A stretch of 64,000 nucleotides of DNA from Limnobacter alexandrii (GTDB taxonomy: Bacteria > Pseudomonadota > Gammaproteobacteria > Burkholderiales > Burkholderiaceae_B): positions 62,001-126,000 of the forward strand of contig NZ_SWKN01000010.1 in the NCBI RefSeq assembly GCF_005871185.1, read 5' to 3'. Under the pieces are notes generated by a model, which worked only from the letters and a program-made list of their open reading frames with translations, did no database searches and had not been told where the DNA came from. Positions 51,680 through 60,531 of the stretch are shown here, piece by piece. Position 1 is the first letter of the stretch, and each line of letters begins with the position of its first letter. Both the position numbers and the translations under genes were made by a program.

Positions 51680-51744
51680 ATTGTCTTGCTGGGCTATGCT
51701 AAGCCCTGAAAAAAGACATTCCCCCTATAAGAAGGACGAGACTC

Positions 51745-53184
51745 ATGGCCGACAAAATTCTTGAATTTGTTCACACCTCCACAGGTAAACAAATTGCCGC
51801 CGCACTGGGCCTGCCCGTGCCCCCACAGTTGAAGCGCGCCAAAGCTGGCTATGCTGAAAAATCGTTGGCCAGTGCCAATGCTTTGGTGGGTGCCAGCGCA
51901 TTTGGCCCGGTTGCCACCGCGGTGGTGAAGGGTTTGAATGCCATGGGCGCGTCCATTAAAGTGTCAGCCGATTTGGCGGGTCTGGATGGCATTAAGCAAG
52001 CTGCTGCAAAAGCCAAAGTGGAAGTGAGCATTTCTCAGGCCGACAACGGCGTGCCCGAGAACGTGTATGTGCTTGATGTAACAGCCGCTGCCAATGTGGC
52101 TGACCTGCGTTTGTTGTACGACTTCTTCAACCCACGCCTGCGCAAAGTGCCATCGAACAGCCGCATTGTGGTGATTGGTCGCACACGCGGTGATTGCAAA
52201 GACGCCTTGGCTGAAACAGCCCAATCGTCATTGCCCGGTTTCATTCGCAGCCTTGCAAAAGAAAGCGGCAAGAATGGCACAACCGCCAATTTGATTCAGG
52301 TAAAAACCGGCGCAGAAAATGGCATTGAAGGTGCATTGCGCTTTTTCCTGAGTCCCCATTCAGCATTCGTAACCGGCCAGGTGTTGCCCGTGGTTGGCGC
52401 ACCCAAGGGTGTGAAAGTTGCTGCGTTTTCCGAAAAGCCATTGACCGGCAAGCTGGCCGTGGTCACCGGCGCTGCACGCGGCATTGGTGCGGCCATTGCC
52501 GAAGTGTTGGCCCGTGAAGGTGCAACCGTGATTGGTGTGGACCGCCCCGCGGACGAGAGCGTGTTGGGTACCACCATGAGCAGCATTGGCGGTATTGCCT
52601 GCCCCTTGGACATTACCGATGCAGACGCCGGCAAGAAGCTGGCTGCAGTTGCGGCTGACGCAGTGGCCAATAAGGGCGGCAAGATCGACATCATCGTTCA
52701 CAACGCTGGTATTACCCGAGACAAAATGATGCGCAACATGGCCGCCCACCTGTGGGACATGGTGCTGGATGTGAACCTGGGTGCGATTGTTCGTTGTAAC
52801 GACCAATTGTTGGCAGGCGATGCCTTCGGTGCGAATGCCCGCATTGTGTGTATTTCATCGATTGGTGGCATTGCCGGCAACGCAGGCCAAACCAACTACG
52901 CCGCTACAAAGAGCGCCGTGATTGGTTATGTGGATGCCATGGCCAAGCAACTGGAAGGCAAGGGCATTTCAATTAACGCGATTGCGCCTGGCTTTATCGA
53001 AACTCAAATGACAGCGGCTATTCCTGTGGTAACCCGCGAAGTGGCACGTCGTTTGTCCAGCCTGTCGCAGGGCGGTTTGCCAGTGGACATTGCTGAAGCA
53101 GTGACCTTCATGGCCAGCCCCTTGGCTGCGGGTGTAAACGGCGCCACGCTGCGTGTGTGCGGACAAAACCTGGTGGGTGCGTAA
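51745..53184 (+). CDS. 3-oxoacyl-ACP/CoA reductase, high-molecular-weight FabG type
   Basis: 479 residues, about twice normal FabG length. The C-terminal half (residues about 230-479) is a complete SDR: GAARGIGAAIAEVLA for NAD(P), HNAGITRDKMM, SSIGGIAGNAGQTNYAATK with catalytic Ser, Tyr and Lys. The N-terminal half (about 1-220) has a related Rossmann-like core without the catalytic motif. This is the layout of mycobacterial FabG4. First gene of an operon with a thiolase and a MaoC hydratase. Confidence 0.9.
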   Translation: MADKILEFVHTSTGKQIAAALGLPVPPQLKRAKAGYAEKSLASANALVGASAFGPVATAVVKGLNAMGASIKVSADLAGLDGIKQAAAKAKVEVSISQADNGVPENVYVLDVTAAANVADLRLLYDFFNPRLRKVPSNSRIVVIGRTRGDCKDALAETAQSSLPGFIRSLAKESGKNGTTANLIQVKTGAENGIEGALRFFLSPHSAFVTGQVLPVVGAPKGVKVAAFSEKPLTGKLAVVTGAARGIGAAIAEVLAREGATVIGVDRPADESVLGTTMSSIGGIACPLDITDADAGKKLAAVAADAVANKGGKIDIIVHNAGITRDKMMRNMAAHLWDMVLDVNLGAIVRCNDQLLAGDAFGANARIVCISSIGGIAGNAGQTNYAATKSAVIGYVDAMAKQLEGKGISINAIAPGFIETQMTAAIPVVTREVARRLSSLSQGGLPVDIAEAVTFMASPLAAGVNGATLRVCGQNLVGA

Positions 53185-53239
53185 TTTATTTATCAATTGA
53201 ATACGCTGCCCGCAATTAAAAAATTATCTGGAGAAAACT

Positions 53240-54520
53240 ATGAAACACGGTCGTCGCGTTGCCATTATTGGCGGTTCACGCATTCCATTTGCACGTTCAA
53301 ACACAGCCTACATTGGTAAATCCAACCAGGACATGCTGACTGCAGCATTCCGTGGCGTGGTCGACAAATTCCAGTTGCACGGTGAAGAACTGGGCGATGT
53401 GGTTGCTGGTGCTGTAGTGAAGCACAGCCGCGATTTTTCCCTGTGCCGTGAATCTGTATTGAGTTCAGGCCTGAGCCCAATGACACCTGCATTTGATATT
53501 CAGCAGGCGTGTGGCACTGGTTTGGAAGCTGCAATCGTTGTGGCCAACAAAATTGCCTTGGGTCAAATTGAAGTGGGCATGGCTGGTGGTGTAGACACCA
53601 CCACCGATGCACCAATCGCAGTGAGCGAAGGCCTGCGCAAAATTTTGCTGGAAGCCAACCGCGCCCGCGACACCAAAGGCAAATTGGCTGCCCTGCTGAA
53701 AATTCGCCCGAAGCACCTGGCACCACTGCCACCTGCCAACGCTGAACCCCGTACAAAAATGAGCATGGGTGCGCACTGTGAAGTGATGGCGCAAACCTGG
53801 GGCATTACCCGCGAAGAGCAGGATGAGTTGGCTGTAAGCAGCCACTTGAAAGCCGCCAAGGCCTACGAAGAAGGTTTCTTTGATGACCTGGTGGTACCTT
53901 TCAATGGTTTGACCCGCGACAACAACTTGCGCGCCGATTCTTCAGTAGAACGCCTGCAAGGGTTGAAGCCCGCGTTTGACCGCAAGAGCGGCAAGGGCAC
54001 CATGACTGCCGGTAACTCCACACCGTTGACCGACGGCGCGTCTGCCGTGTTGTTGGCTTCTGAAGACTGGGCAAAGGCACGTGGCATTCAGCCATTGGCT
54101 TACCTCACATTCAGCGAAACGATTGGTGTTGATTTCGTGTCGGGCAAAGAAGGTTTGTTGATGGCCCCGGCCTACGCGGTGCCACGCATGTTGAAGAAAG
54201 CCAACATGAAGCTGCAAGACTTCGATTTTTATGAAATTCATGAAGCGTTTGCCGCGCAGGTTTTGTGTACATTGAAGTCTTGGGAAGATCCCAAGTTCTG
54301 CAAGGAAAAACTGGGTCTGGATGCCGCGCTGGGTTCAATTGACCGCAGCAAGCTGAACGTGAAAGGTGGTTCCTTGGCGGTGGGTCATCCATTCGCAGCC
54401 ACAGGCGGCCGCATTATTGCGACACTGGCCAAACTGCTGAATGAGAAAGGCAGCGGCAAAGGCTTGATCTCCATTTGTGCAGCCGGTGGTATCGGTGTAA
54501 CTGCAATTATCGAGAAGTGA
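53240..54520 (+). CDS. Acetyl-CoA C-acyltransferase (FadI/FadA-like thiolase)
   Basis: 426 residues. Catalytic Cys in DIQQACGTGLEAA, His in LAVGHPFAATGGR and second Cys in ISICAAGGIGV; also EIHEAFAAQVL. The length and the insertion after residue 140 are like FadI. It either cleaves 3-ketoacyl-CoA or runs in the condensing direction. Located between the reductase (55-base gap) and the hydratase (4-base gap), so a complete reduction/hydration/thiolysis set is encoded together. Confidence 0.92.
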   Translation: MKHGRRVAIIGGSRIPFARSNTAYIGKSNQDMLTAAFRGVVDKFQLHGEELGDVVAGAVVKHSRDFSLCRESVLSSGLSPMTPAFDIQQACGTGLEAAIVVANKIALGQIEVGMAGGVDTTTDAPIAVSEGLRKILLEANRARDTKGKLAALLKIRPKHLAPLPPANAEPRTKMSMGAHCEVMAQTWGITREEQDELAVSSHLKAAKAYEEGFFDDLVVPFNGLTRDNNLRADSSVERLQGLKPAFDRKSGKGTMTAGNSTPLTDGASAVLLASEDWAKARGIQPLAYLTFSETIGVDFVSGKEGLLMAPAYAVPRMLKKANMKLQDFDFYEIHEAFAAQVLCTLKSWEDPKFCKEKLGLDAALGSIDRSKLNVKGGSLAVGHPFAATGGRIIATLAKLLNEKGSGKGLISICAAGGIGVTAIIEK

Positions 54521-54524
54521 AATC

Positions 54525-55415
54525 ATGAGCGTGAATGACACCCTGAAAGCAGCGGCGAAATTTTTCGAGCTGTCTGAATTTCCAAATGGCAAGGCGCTGC
54601 TGCTGAAGGCTGCCACCACGTCCAACAAAAAACCAAAACCCGACACGCAGGCGGCCCGCCTGGGTGCACGGGTGAAGAAAGTGTTTATCGACCGTGAGTG
54701 GGTGCGCCAGTACAACGCGGTGTGTGGTTTCAAGGAAGATGAAATTTCCTTGACAGCACCGCAGGTGGTGGCTTCCCCATTGCACATGTATTTGCTCAGC
54801 CGTCCAGAGCACCCCATGCCGATGTTGGGCATGGTTCACTTGCACAATTCAATTGAATGTAGCAAGCCGCTGGAATACGGTGTGCCCTACGATGTGGTGG
54901 TGACTGTGGGTGAAACCCGCAGCATTTCACTGGGCCTGGAATTTGATGTGCACACGCAGTTTTTGGTGGGTGAAGAAGTGCACTGGAGCAGCGTGATGAC
55001 CATTTTGTGCCGTGTGAAAGGAATGCCAAAGCCGGCAACCAAGCCAGCACCTGTTGAGCCATTGAGTGCGGTTGGTGCGCAATATGCTGCTGTGACAGTA
55101 CCCGAGAACCAAGGCCGTAAATACGCCAAGGTGTCGAACGATTACAACCCGATTCACTTGTACGCGCAAACCGCGAAAATGTTTGGTTTCAAGCAAGCGA
55201 TTGTGCATGGCATGTGGACTGCTGCAAAAACTTTGAGCATTGTTGAAGCTGCTTTGGGTGTGCACGCAAGCAAGTTTGATTTGTCGTTTAAGCAGCCGGT
55301 GTTTTTGCCGTCTGGCATTTCGGTGAAGCACGTAACAGCGGATGGTGCTTCGAAGTTTGAGGTGCTGGCTGAGCGTGATTCGAAAGTGCTGATGGTGGGA
55401 AGTATTGTAAGTTGA
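54525..55415 (+). CDS. MaoC-family (R)-specific enoyl-CoA hydratase-like protein
   Basis: 296 residues. The C-terminal hotdog (about residues 185-285) carries the catalytic Asp and His in VSNDYNPIHLYAQTAKMFGFKQAIVHGMW. The N-terminal part is a second, degenerate hotdog, so the protein forms a double-hotdog hydratase like mycobacterial HtdX. It probably hydrates trans-2-enoyl-CoA to the (R)-3-hydroxy form used by the SDR gene upstream. Last gene of the operon, converging on the TetR gene. Confidence 0.87.
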   Translation: MSVNDTLKAAAKFFELSEFPNGKALLLKAATTSNKKPKPDTQAARLGARVKKVFIDREWVRQYNAVCGFKEDEISLTAPQVVASPLHMYLLSRPEHPMPMLGMVHLHNSIECSKPLEYGVPYDVVVTVGETRSISLGLEFDVHTQFLVGEEVHWSSVMTILCRVKGMPKPATKPAPVEPLSAVGAQYAAVTVPENQGRKYAKVSNDYNPIHLYAQTAKMFGFKQAIVHGMWTAAKTLSIVEAALGVHASKFDLSFKQPVFLPSGISVKHVTADGASKFEVLAERDSKVLMVGSIVS

Positions 55416-55430
55416 TTGGTGCGGTGTGTC

Positions 55431-55615
55431 GGCTTCGCATCGCGTTACTCATTGCGCCTTAATCAAGTCGAATTCCCCTTCTTGACTCTGGCTTGGGGCA
55501 TGCGAAACACAAAAGTGTGTTCGCATCGGATCCTCGCGGATCCGCCCCTCGCTGCGAATCAAACCGGGCGACTTGATCTTGAATCGGCGCAATGATGCAA
55601 CGCTGCTGCAAAGCC
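55431..55615. repeat. Structured intergenic repeat, copy B
   Basis: Homologous to copy A at 44782. Arms: GGCTT/AAGCC and GCGTT/AACGC (outermost); CATTGCGCC (55450-55458) with GGCGCAATG (55586-55594); ATCAAGTCG (55462-55470) with CGACTTGAT (55569-55577). Tip hairpins at 55500-55526 (ATGCGAA/TTCGCAT, inner ACAC/GTGT) and 55527-55544 (CGGATCC/GGATCCG). At least six stem positions differ from copy A as paired changes. It fills most of the convergent gap between the MaoC gene and tetR, with no intrinsic terminator visible. Confidence 0.85.
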
Positions 55616-55715
55616 TTGGCACTCCACTAACTACGGGCAGGCTTTCAGGCGGGGGAGGGCATGCGACTTGGCAGATGCCATTAAGCAATCGACAAATCCA
55701 ACTTTGAAACAACCG

Positions 55716-56378
55716 CTATCGCGCGGAAAGTCCCGGCATCAAACTGGTTTCGATCATTTTCTGCATGTCCCGAATCGGAATTTCCGGGTGTTGAATCCAC
55801 CACCTGGCACCCGCTTCAACCGCCCCTACCATGATGTTGGCCAGGGCAACGGCCTGAATGCCTGCCTTGTCACCATTCTTGCCTTTGGGTGGGTCGTTGA
55901 GTTCTTCGATGGTTTTGGCCGAGGCTTCAATAAAGCTGTTTCGGAAAAAGGCCACCTTCTCGCCAACCGGACCCACACTGGTCAATGCTTCGTTGTACAA
56001 CACCGACCAACCATCCCTGTGGCGTTCTACAAACGTCAAGAAGCTGAGCATGATCAGTTTCAGTCGCTCTTTTGGATTGGGGTTGGCCATCAGCAAGCTT
56101 AAACCTGACATGAGGTGATTGCCGACCTGTGTAATGGTGGCGAGGTAAAGCGCGTCTTTGGAGCCAAAGTAGCGGTAGAGCAGCGGCTTGGTGACACCTG
56201 CGCCTTCGGCGATTTGCTCCATGCTGGTGGAGTGGAATCCGTGGCGAGAAAACACTGAGCCAGCAACATCCAGAATTTGACTCATTCGTTGTTCTTTGGG
56301 CACCTTTCGTGTGCCCAGGCGTTTGGTCTCGAGGGTAGGCGCTGCGTTTTTATTGTTGTCGTTCGCTTTTTTCACCAA
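55716..56378 (-). CDS. TetR-family transcriptional regulator
   Basis: 220 residues. The N-terminal HTH is VFSRHGFHSTSMEQIAEGAGVTKPLLYRYFGSK (recognition helix region about residues 45-75). The long C-terminal helical domain would bind an acyl-CoA or fatty-acid ligand if it regulates the neighbouring lipid operon, but the ligand is unknown. It is convergent with that operon and has its own terminator-less gap, which is filled by copy B. A GTTACA palindrome lies 12 bases upstream of its start. Confidence 0.9.
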   Translation of the reverse strand: MVKKANDNNKNAAPTLETKRLGTRKVPKEQRMSQILDVAGSVFSRHGFHSTSMEQIAEGAGVTKPLLYRYFGSKDALYLATITQVGNHLMSGLSLLMANPNPKERLKLIMLSFLTFVERHRDGWSVLYNEALTSVGPVGEKVAFFRNSFIEASAKTIEELNDPPKGKNGDKAGIQAVALANIMVGAVEAGARWWIQHPEIPIRDMQKMIETSLMPGLSAR

Positions 56379-56389
56379 TTTACTAGCCG

Positions 56390-56415
56390 GTTACATTGAC
56401 GTTTTGAAGTGTAAC
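56390..56415. promoter_or_regulatory. Inverted repeat upstream of tetR
   Basis: GTTACA and TGTAAC, perfect 6-base arms with 14 bases between, ending 12 bases from the tetR start codon on its upstream side. It shares GTTAC/GTAAC with the site at 51664. It is a good candidate for autoregulation. Confidence 0.4.
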
Positions 56416-56439
56416 AAGCTTCTTTCAGTTTTGTGAACA

Positions 56440-56473
56440 AAAAAAGCCCCACAAAAAGTGTGGGGCTTTTTTA
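56440..56473. terminator. Terminator after the iron-binding protein gene
   Basis: AAAAAGCCCCACA and TGTGGGGCTTTTTT with a five-base loop (about 56440-56473), strong in both directions; it ends the fbpA-like transcript 34 bases beyond its stop. Confidence 0.9.
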
Positions 56474-56505
56474 CAGAGGGACTGTAGGTAAGTTGCAGAT
56501 TTGCC

Positions 56506-57540
56506 TTACTTGTAGCCCACGCGGTCCATGATTTGCTGTGACAAGGCTGTGTTGGCAGCCAAGGTTTTGGCAGGTGTAACGTCTTGCTTGAAGGGGCCCA
56601 AGGACTCCAAAGCAGGGTTGTCTACCTTCACGCCGGGAACTGTGGGCCATTCATTGTTGCCGTTGGCGAAGTACTTCTGGGCCGAGTCGCTGGCCAGGTA
56701 TTCCAGAAACTTGATGGCGCCTTCGCGATTGGGGGCATTTTTGGCCACAGCGCCGCCAGACACGTTCATGTGAACGCCATAGCTGCTTTGGTTTGGCCAA
56801 ATGAAACCAACCTTGGACACCACTTCCTTGTCTTCGGGTTTGGAGGAGTTCAGCAGGCGAACCCAGTAGTAGCTGTTGCTCAAGGCCACGCCACATTCAC
56901 CGGAGGCCACTGCGCGAATTTGGTCAGTATCGCCACCCTTGGGGCTGCGTGCCATATTGGCCACAACGCCTTGTGCCCAGGTTTCAGCGCCTTTCTCGCC
57001 CAAGTGGCTGATCATGCTGCTCATCAATGAAAGCATGTAGGGGTGCGAGCCGGTGCGGGTGCATACTTTGCCTTTCAAGGCTGGTTTGGCCAAGTCTTCG
57101 TAGTTCTGGGCCAATTTGGGGTCAACGTTGGCCTTGTTGTACACAATGACGCGGCTGCGAGCTGAGAATGCGTACCACAGGCCGTTTTCACCGGTGAATT
57201 GAGCGGGGATTCTGTCGCCAAGTACCTTGGATTTCACGGGTTGAAACAGACCATCTTGTTGCGCAGTGGCGAGGCGGGCTGCATCCACCAGCAAGACCAC
57301 GTCGGCAGGGCTGCGCGCACCTTCACTGCGCATGCGCTCCAGCAGGGCCTCATCACCCAGTTCAAGGCGCTTGATGGCAATGCCGGTTTGCTTGGTGAAG
57401 TCTTCATACATTTTCTCATCGGTTGAGTAATGGCGGGCTGAATACAGGTTGATGACCTTGTCATCGGCCTGGGCCACGGCGCCGAAGCCAATCAAACTGG
57501 CGATGGAAACTGAAATCAGTTTTTTGAAAGTGTTATTCAT
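56506..57540 (-). CDS. Ferric-iron ABC transporter substrate-binding protein
   Basis: 344 residues with a cleavable signal (AVAQA at about residues 21-25). The mature protein matches the FbpA/FutA/AfuA group: VINLYSARHYSTDE at the N-terminus and the iron-coordinating pair of tyrosines in SNSYYWVRL. No membrane permease or ATPase gene is in the window, so it is an orphan here. It would bind Fe3+ in the periplasm. A weak Fur-box-like AATCATT lies about 75 bases upstream. Confidence 0.9.
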   Translation of the reverse strand: MNNTFKKLISVSIASLIGFGAVAQADDKVINLYSARHYSTDEKMYEDFTKQTGIAIKRLELGDEALLERMRSEGARSPADVVLLVDAARLATAQQDGLFQPVKSKVLGDRIPAQFTGENGLWYAFSARSRVIVYNKANVDPKLAQNYEDLAKPALKGKVCTRTGSHPYMLSLMSSMISHLGEKGAETWAQGVVANMARSPKGGDTDQIRAVASGECGVALSNSYYWVRLLNSSKPEDKEVVSKVGFIWPNQSSYGVHMNVSGGAVAKNAPNREGAIKFLEYLASDSAQKYFANGNNEWPTVPGVKVDNPALESLGPFKQDVTPAKTLAANTALSQQIMDRVGYK

Positions 57541-57715
57541 GGTGATAAGGACTTTCCTGAGAGTGGTTGGGTTACTTTTGACTTCAATAGTCTAGCAAAT
57601 AGAAATCATTTATGTAACAAGAAGTGTTCTCGTTTAACAATAAATTTGTTGGTAGTCAGAGTGTCGTAAGCGCGAGTTTCTACATTGAGTGCAACAAGAA
57701 TGAGGAGACAGTGCT

Positions 57716-59629
57716 GTGGTTGAGCAAGCGAAGTACCAGTCCAACGGGACTTATCAGAATTTGTATGATGAATCCATTCGCAATCCCAAGGGTTTTTGGG
57801 CCCGACAGGCGGATTTGATTCATTGGCAAAAGCCGTTTGAGAAGGTGCTGGATGACAGCAAACCGCCTTTCGCTGCCTGGTACGTGGGTGGAGAAACCAA
57901 CCTGTGTTACAACGCTGTAGACCGGCACCTGGACCAGTTGGGCGACAAGCCAGCCCTCATTTACGTGTCCACGGAAGTGGATCAGGAAAAGGTGTACACC
58001 TTTCGCCAATTGCACCAAGAGGTGCAGATAGCAGCCGCGATGCTGCAAAAAATGGGTGTTAAAAAAGGCGACAGGGTGTTGATTTACATGCCAATGATTC
58101 CCGAAGCGACCTTTGCGATACTGGCCTGCGCACGAATTGGTGCCATTCATTCGGTGGTGTTTGGCGGTTTTGCATCGCACAGTTTGGCGTCCCGAATTGA
58201 AGATGCGAAGCCGAAAGTGATTGTGTCAGCCGACGCGGGGTCACGCGCAGGCAAAGCGGTGGCGTACAAACCGCTGTTGGATGAGGCCATTGAGCGTTCA
58301 AGTTACAAGCCAGGCAATGTGCTGATGGTGAACCGAGGCTTGGTGCCTTTCACTTCAGTCGCCGGACGCGATCACGATTACGCCAGCTTGCGAAAGGAAC
58401 TGGCCACGGCGAAAGTGCCCGTGACCTGGCTACAGGCGACTGACACCAGTTACATTTTGTACACCAGTGGCACCACAGGAAAACCCAAAGGTGTGCAGCG
58501 CGACGTGGGTGGATACGCAGTGGCATTGGCTGCGTCCATGAAATACATTTTCATGGGGGAAAAAGGGAAAACGTTTTTTGCCACCAGCGACATAGGCTGG
58601 GTGGTGGGGCACAGCTACATTATTTATGGCCCCTTGATTGCAGGCATGGCCACGGTGATGTACGAGGGCGTGCCCATTCGGCCAGACGCTGGCATTTGGT
58701 GGAAGATTGTTCAAGATCACAAAGTGTCGGTGTTGTTCTCGGCACCTACCGCCGTTCGGGTTCTGAAAAAGCAAGACCCGGCGTACCTGAGCAAATATGA
58801 TTTGAGTTCGCTCAAAGCGTTGTTTTTGGCGGGCGAACCTTTGGATGAAACCACGTCGGACTGGATCTCAAGCGCAATCGGAAAACCGATTGTGGACAAT
58901 TATTGGCAAACCGAAACGGGCTGGCCTATTTTGGCAGTACAGCGTGGCGTGGAAGAAATGCCGGGCAAGCTGGGTAGCCCGGGTGTGCCCGTGTTCGGTT
59001 TCAATGTGAATGTGTTGAATGAAGACACAGCGCAGCCTTGCAAAGCCAATGAAAAGGGTGTGGTTGCCATTGAGGGGCCACTGCCACCCGGTTGTATGCA
59101 AACGGTGTGGGGCGACGATGAGCGCTTTGTGAAAACCTATTGGTCGAGCTTCAAGACACGGCAGGTGTACTCCACATTTGATTGGGGTATTCGCGACGAA
59201 GATGGATATTTCTTCATTCTTGGTCGCACCGACGATGTGATTAACGTGGCTGGTCACCGCTTGGGCACTCGCGAAATCGAGGAAAGTATTTCTTCGCACC
59301 CGGCTGTGGCGGAAGTGGCCGTGGTGGGTGTGGCTGACCAGGTGAAAGGACAGGTTGCAGTGGCGTTTGCCATTTTGAAGTCGGCTGATGCGGTGGATGA
59401 CGCACAAGCCAAAACGCTGGAATCGGAAATCATGAAAGTGGTGGATGGACAGTTGGGTGCAGTGGCCAGGCCAGCAAGGGTTTACTTTGTCAACGTATTG
59501 CCGAAAACCCGTTCAGGCAAACTGTTGCGCCGCTCGATTCAGGCCGTGTGTGAGGGCCGTGATCCTGGCGACATGACCACGATTGAAGACCCCACTGCAC
59601 TTGCACAAATCAAGAGCGCCATGGTTTGA
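57716..59629 (+). CDS. prpE: Propionyl-CoA synthetase
   Basis: 637 residues. Activates propionate (and acetate less well) to the CoA thioester through an acyl-adenylate. Core motif YTSGTTGKPKG, also SDIGWVVGHSYIIYGPLIAGMATVMYEG, and the C-terminal lysine motif PKTRSGKLLRR that is an acetylation site in the family. GTG start with AGGAG nine bases upstream. It differs from the Acs start at 62829 in the region around WARQADLIHW, which favours PrpE. Terminator follows. Confidence 0.9.
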   Translation: MVEQAKYQSNGTYQNLYDESIRNPKGFWARQADLIHWQKPFEKVLDDSKPPFAAWYVGGETNLCYNAVDRHLDQLGDKPALIYVSTEVDQEKVYTFRQLHQEVQIAAAMLQKMGVKKGDRVLIYMPMIPEATFAILACARIGAIHSVVFGGFASHSLASRIEDAKPKVIVSADAGSRAGKAVAYKPLLDEAIERSSYKPGNVLMVNRGLVPFTSVAGRDHDYASLRKELATAKVPVTWLQATDTSYILYTSGTTGKPKGVQRDVGGYAVALAASMKYIFMGEKGKTFFATSDIGWVVGHSYIIYGPLIAGMATVMYEGVPIRPDAGIWWKIVQDHKVSVLFSAPTAVRVLKKQDPAYLSKYDLSSLKALFLAGEPLDETTSDWISSAIGKPIVDNYWQTETGWPILAVQRGVEEMPGKLGSPGVPVFGFNVNVLNEDTAQPCKANEKGVVAIEGPLPPGCMQTVWGDDERFVKTYWSSFKTRQVYSTFDWGIRDEDGYFFILGRTDDVINVAGHRLGTREIEESISSHPAVAEVAVVGVADQVKGQVAVAFAILKSADAVDDAQAKTLESEIMKVVDGQLGAVARPARVYFVNVLPKTRSGKLLRRSIQAVCEGRDPGDMTTIEDPTALAQIKSAMV

Positions 59630-59653
59630 ATAGGGAACAGGTGTGAAGCACTC

Positions 59654-59682
59654 AAACAAGCCCGTAAAATCGGGCTTGTTTC
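59654..59682 (+). terminator. Terminator after prpE
   Basis: AAACAAGCCCG and CGGGCTTGTTT with a 6-base loop (59654-59681), a strong stem with a weak T-tract. Confidence 0.75.
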
Positions 59683-59750
59683 AGTTTTGTGCTGTGTTTT
59701 AAAACATGTTTTAATGGTTTGTCACTGGCCGTTTCAGGGAGGGCTACTGA

Positions 59751-60521
59751 ATGGCAAATCATTCGCTGGAAGTGCTCAAGCTCAGCGTGTTGTTCGACAA
59801 CCATTTTTTCGATGGTGCACCCACGCAAGTCCATTTCATTGAAAACAGCACCATGGTTGGCACCTGGATTGATGAACAGGGCGCTGCGAATTTAACCATC
59901 GGGCTTGATCGAATCCAATTCATGAACAGTGATCAACTGGCTTTTCTGATTGCGCATGAATACGGCCACCTGGTGTTGAAACACCCTCAAAAAACCCTTG
60001 AAATTCAGCAGCAGTATGGCGTGAATTCGACGTTTGACGAGTTCATGTTGTCGTTTGACATGAAGCGCGACTATTCCAAGCTGATGCGTGAAATGGAGTT
60101 GGAGGCTGATTTGTTGGGCGCCCAGCTGGTGTTGGGGCTGGGGCATGACCCTGTGGCCGGGGCTTCGTTTTTGCTAAGTGAAACCAAGAGTATTCAGCAC
60201 CCTGAAGGTACTTTGCGAGTTGCAAAAATAAAGTCTGGAAAAGAGTCGATTCAAGCCGAAGATTTCTCGGGCACTTTCGGTGATTTGGCCACGCAGTTAA
60301 GCGATGCCGAGGTATTGGCAGCCTTGGTGCCTAGCTACACCCAGCCAATTGATTCAATTGATTCTACAGTGAAAGCGGCAGTAGAAAGCTGGCCAGCCTC
60401 TGACACAGAAGGTGGCTATGCGGGCGATACCCTGCACGGATTCGAAGTTTCGGTGTTGTTGACTGTTGCGGTGCTGGTCTGCGCCTTGCCAAGGTGGTGG
60501 CGCAAGACCAGCGGTACTTAG
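59751..60521 (+). CDS. Membrane-anchored M48-like metallopeptidase
   Basis: 256 residues, no signal peptide. Zinc motif HEYGH (about residues 64-68, AHEYGHLVLKHP) and a third ligand region ELEADLLGAQL, which together define gluzincins of the M48 type. A single membrane segment near the C-terminus (about residues 226-245) followed by PRWWRK suggests a tail-anchored protein with a cytoplasmic catalytic domain, unlike HtpX. I do not recognise a closer family. Converges on fumarase with a 10-base gap. Confidence 0.7.
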   Translation: MANHSLEVLKLSVLFDNHFFDGAPTQVHFIENSTMVGTWIDEQGAANLTIGLDRIQFMNSDQLAFLIAHEYGHLVLKHPQKTLEIQQQYGVNSTFDEFMLSFDMKRDYSKLMREMELEADLLGAQLVLGLGHDPVAGASFLLSETKSIQHPEGTLRVAKIKSGKESIQAEDFSGTFGDLATQLSDAEVLAALVPSYTQPIDSIDSTVKAAVESWPASDTEGGYAGDTLHGFEVSVLLTVAVLVCALPRWWRKTSGT

Positions 60522-60531
60522 GTTTGCAGGC

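Noticed and set aside
55449-55712. 87-codon minus-strand frame
   Set aside because: Overlaps the structured element B and has no family match that I recognise.
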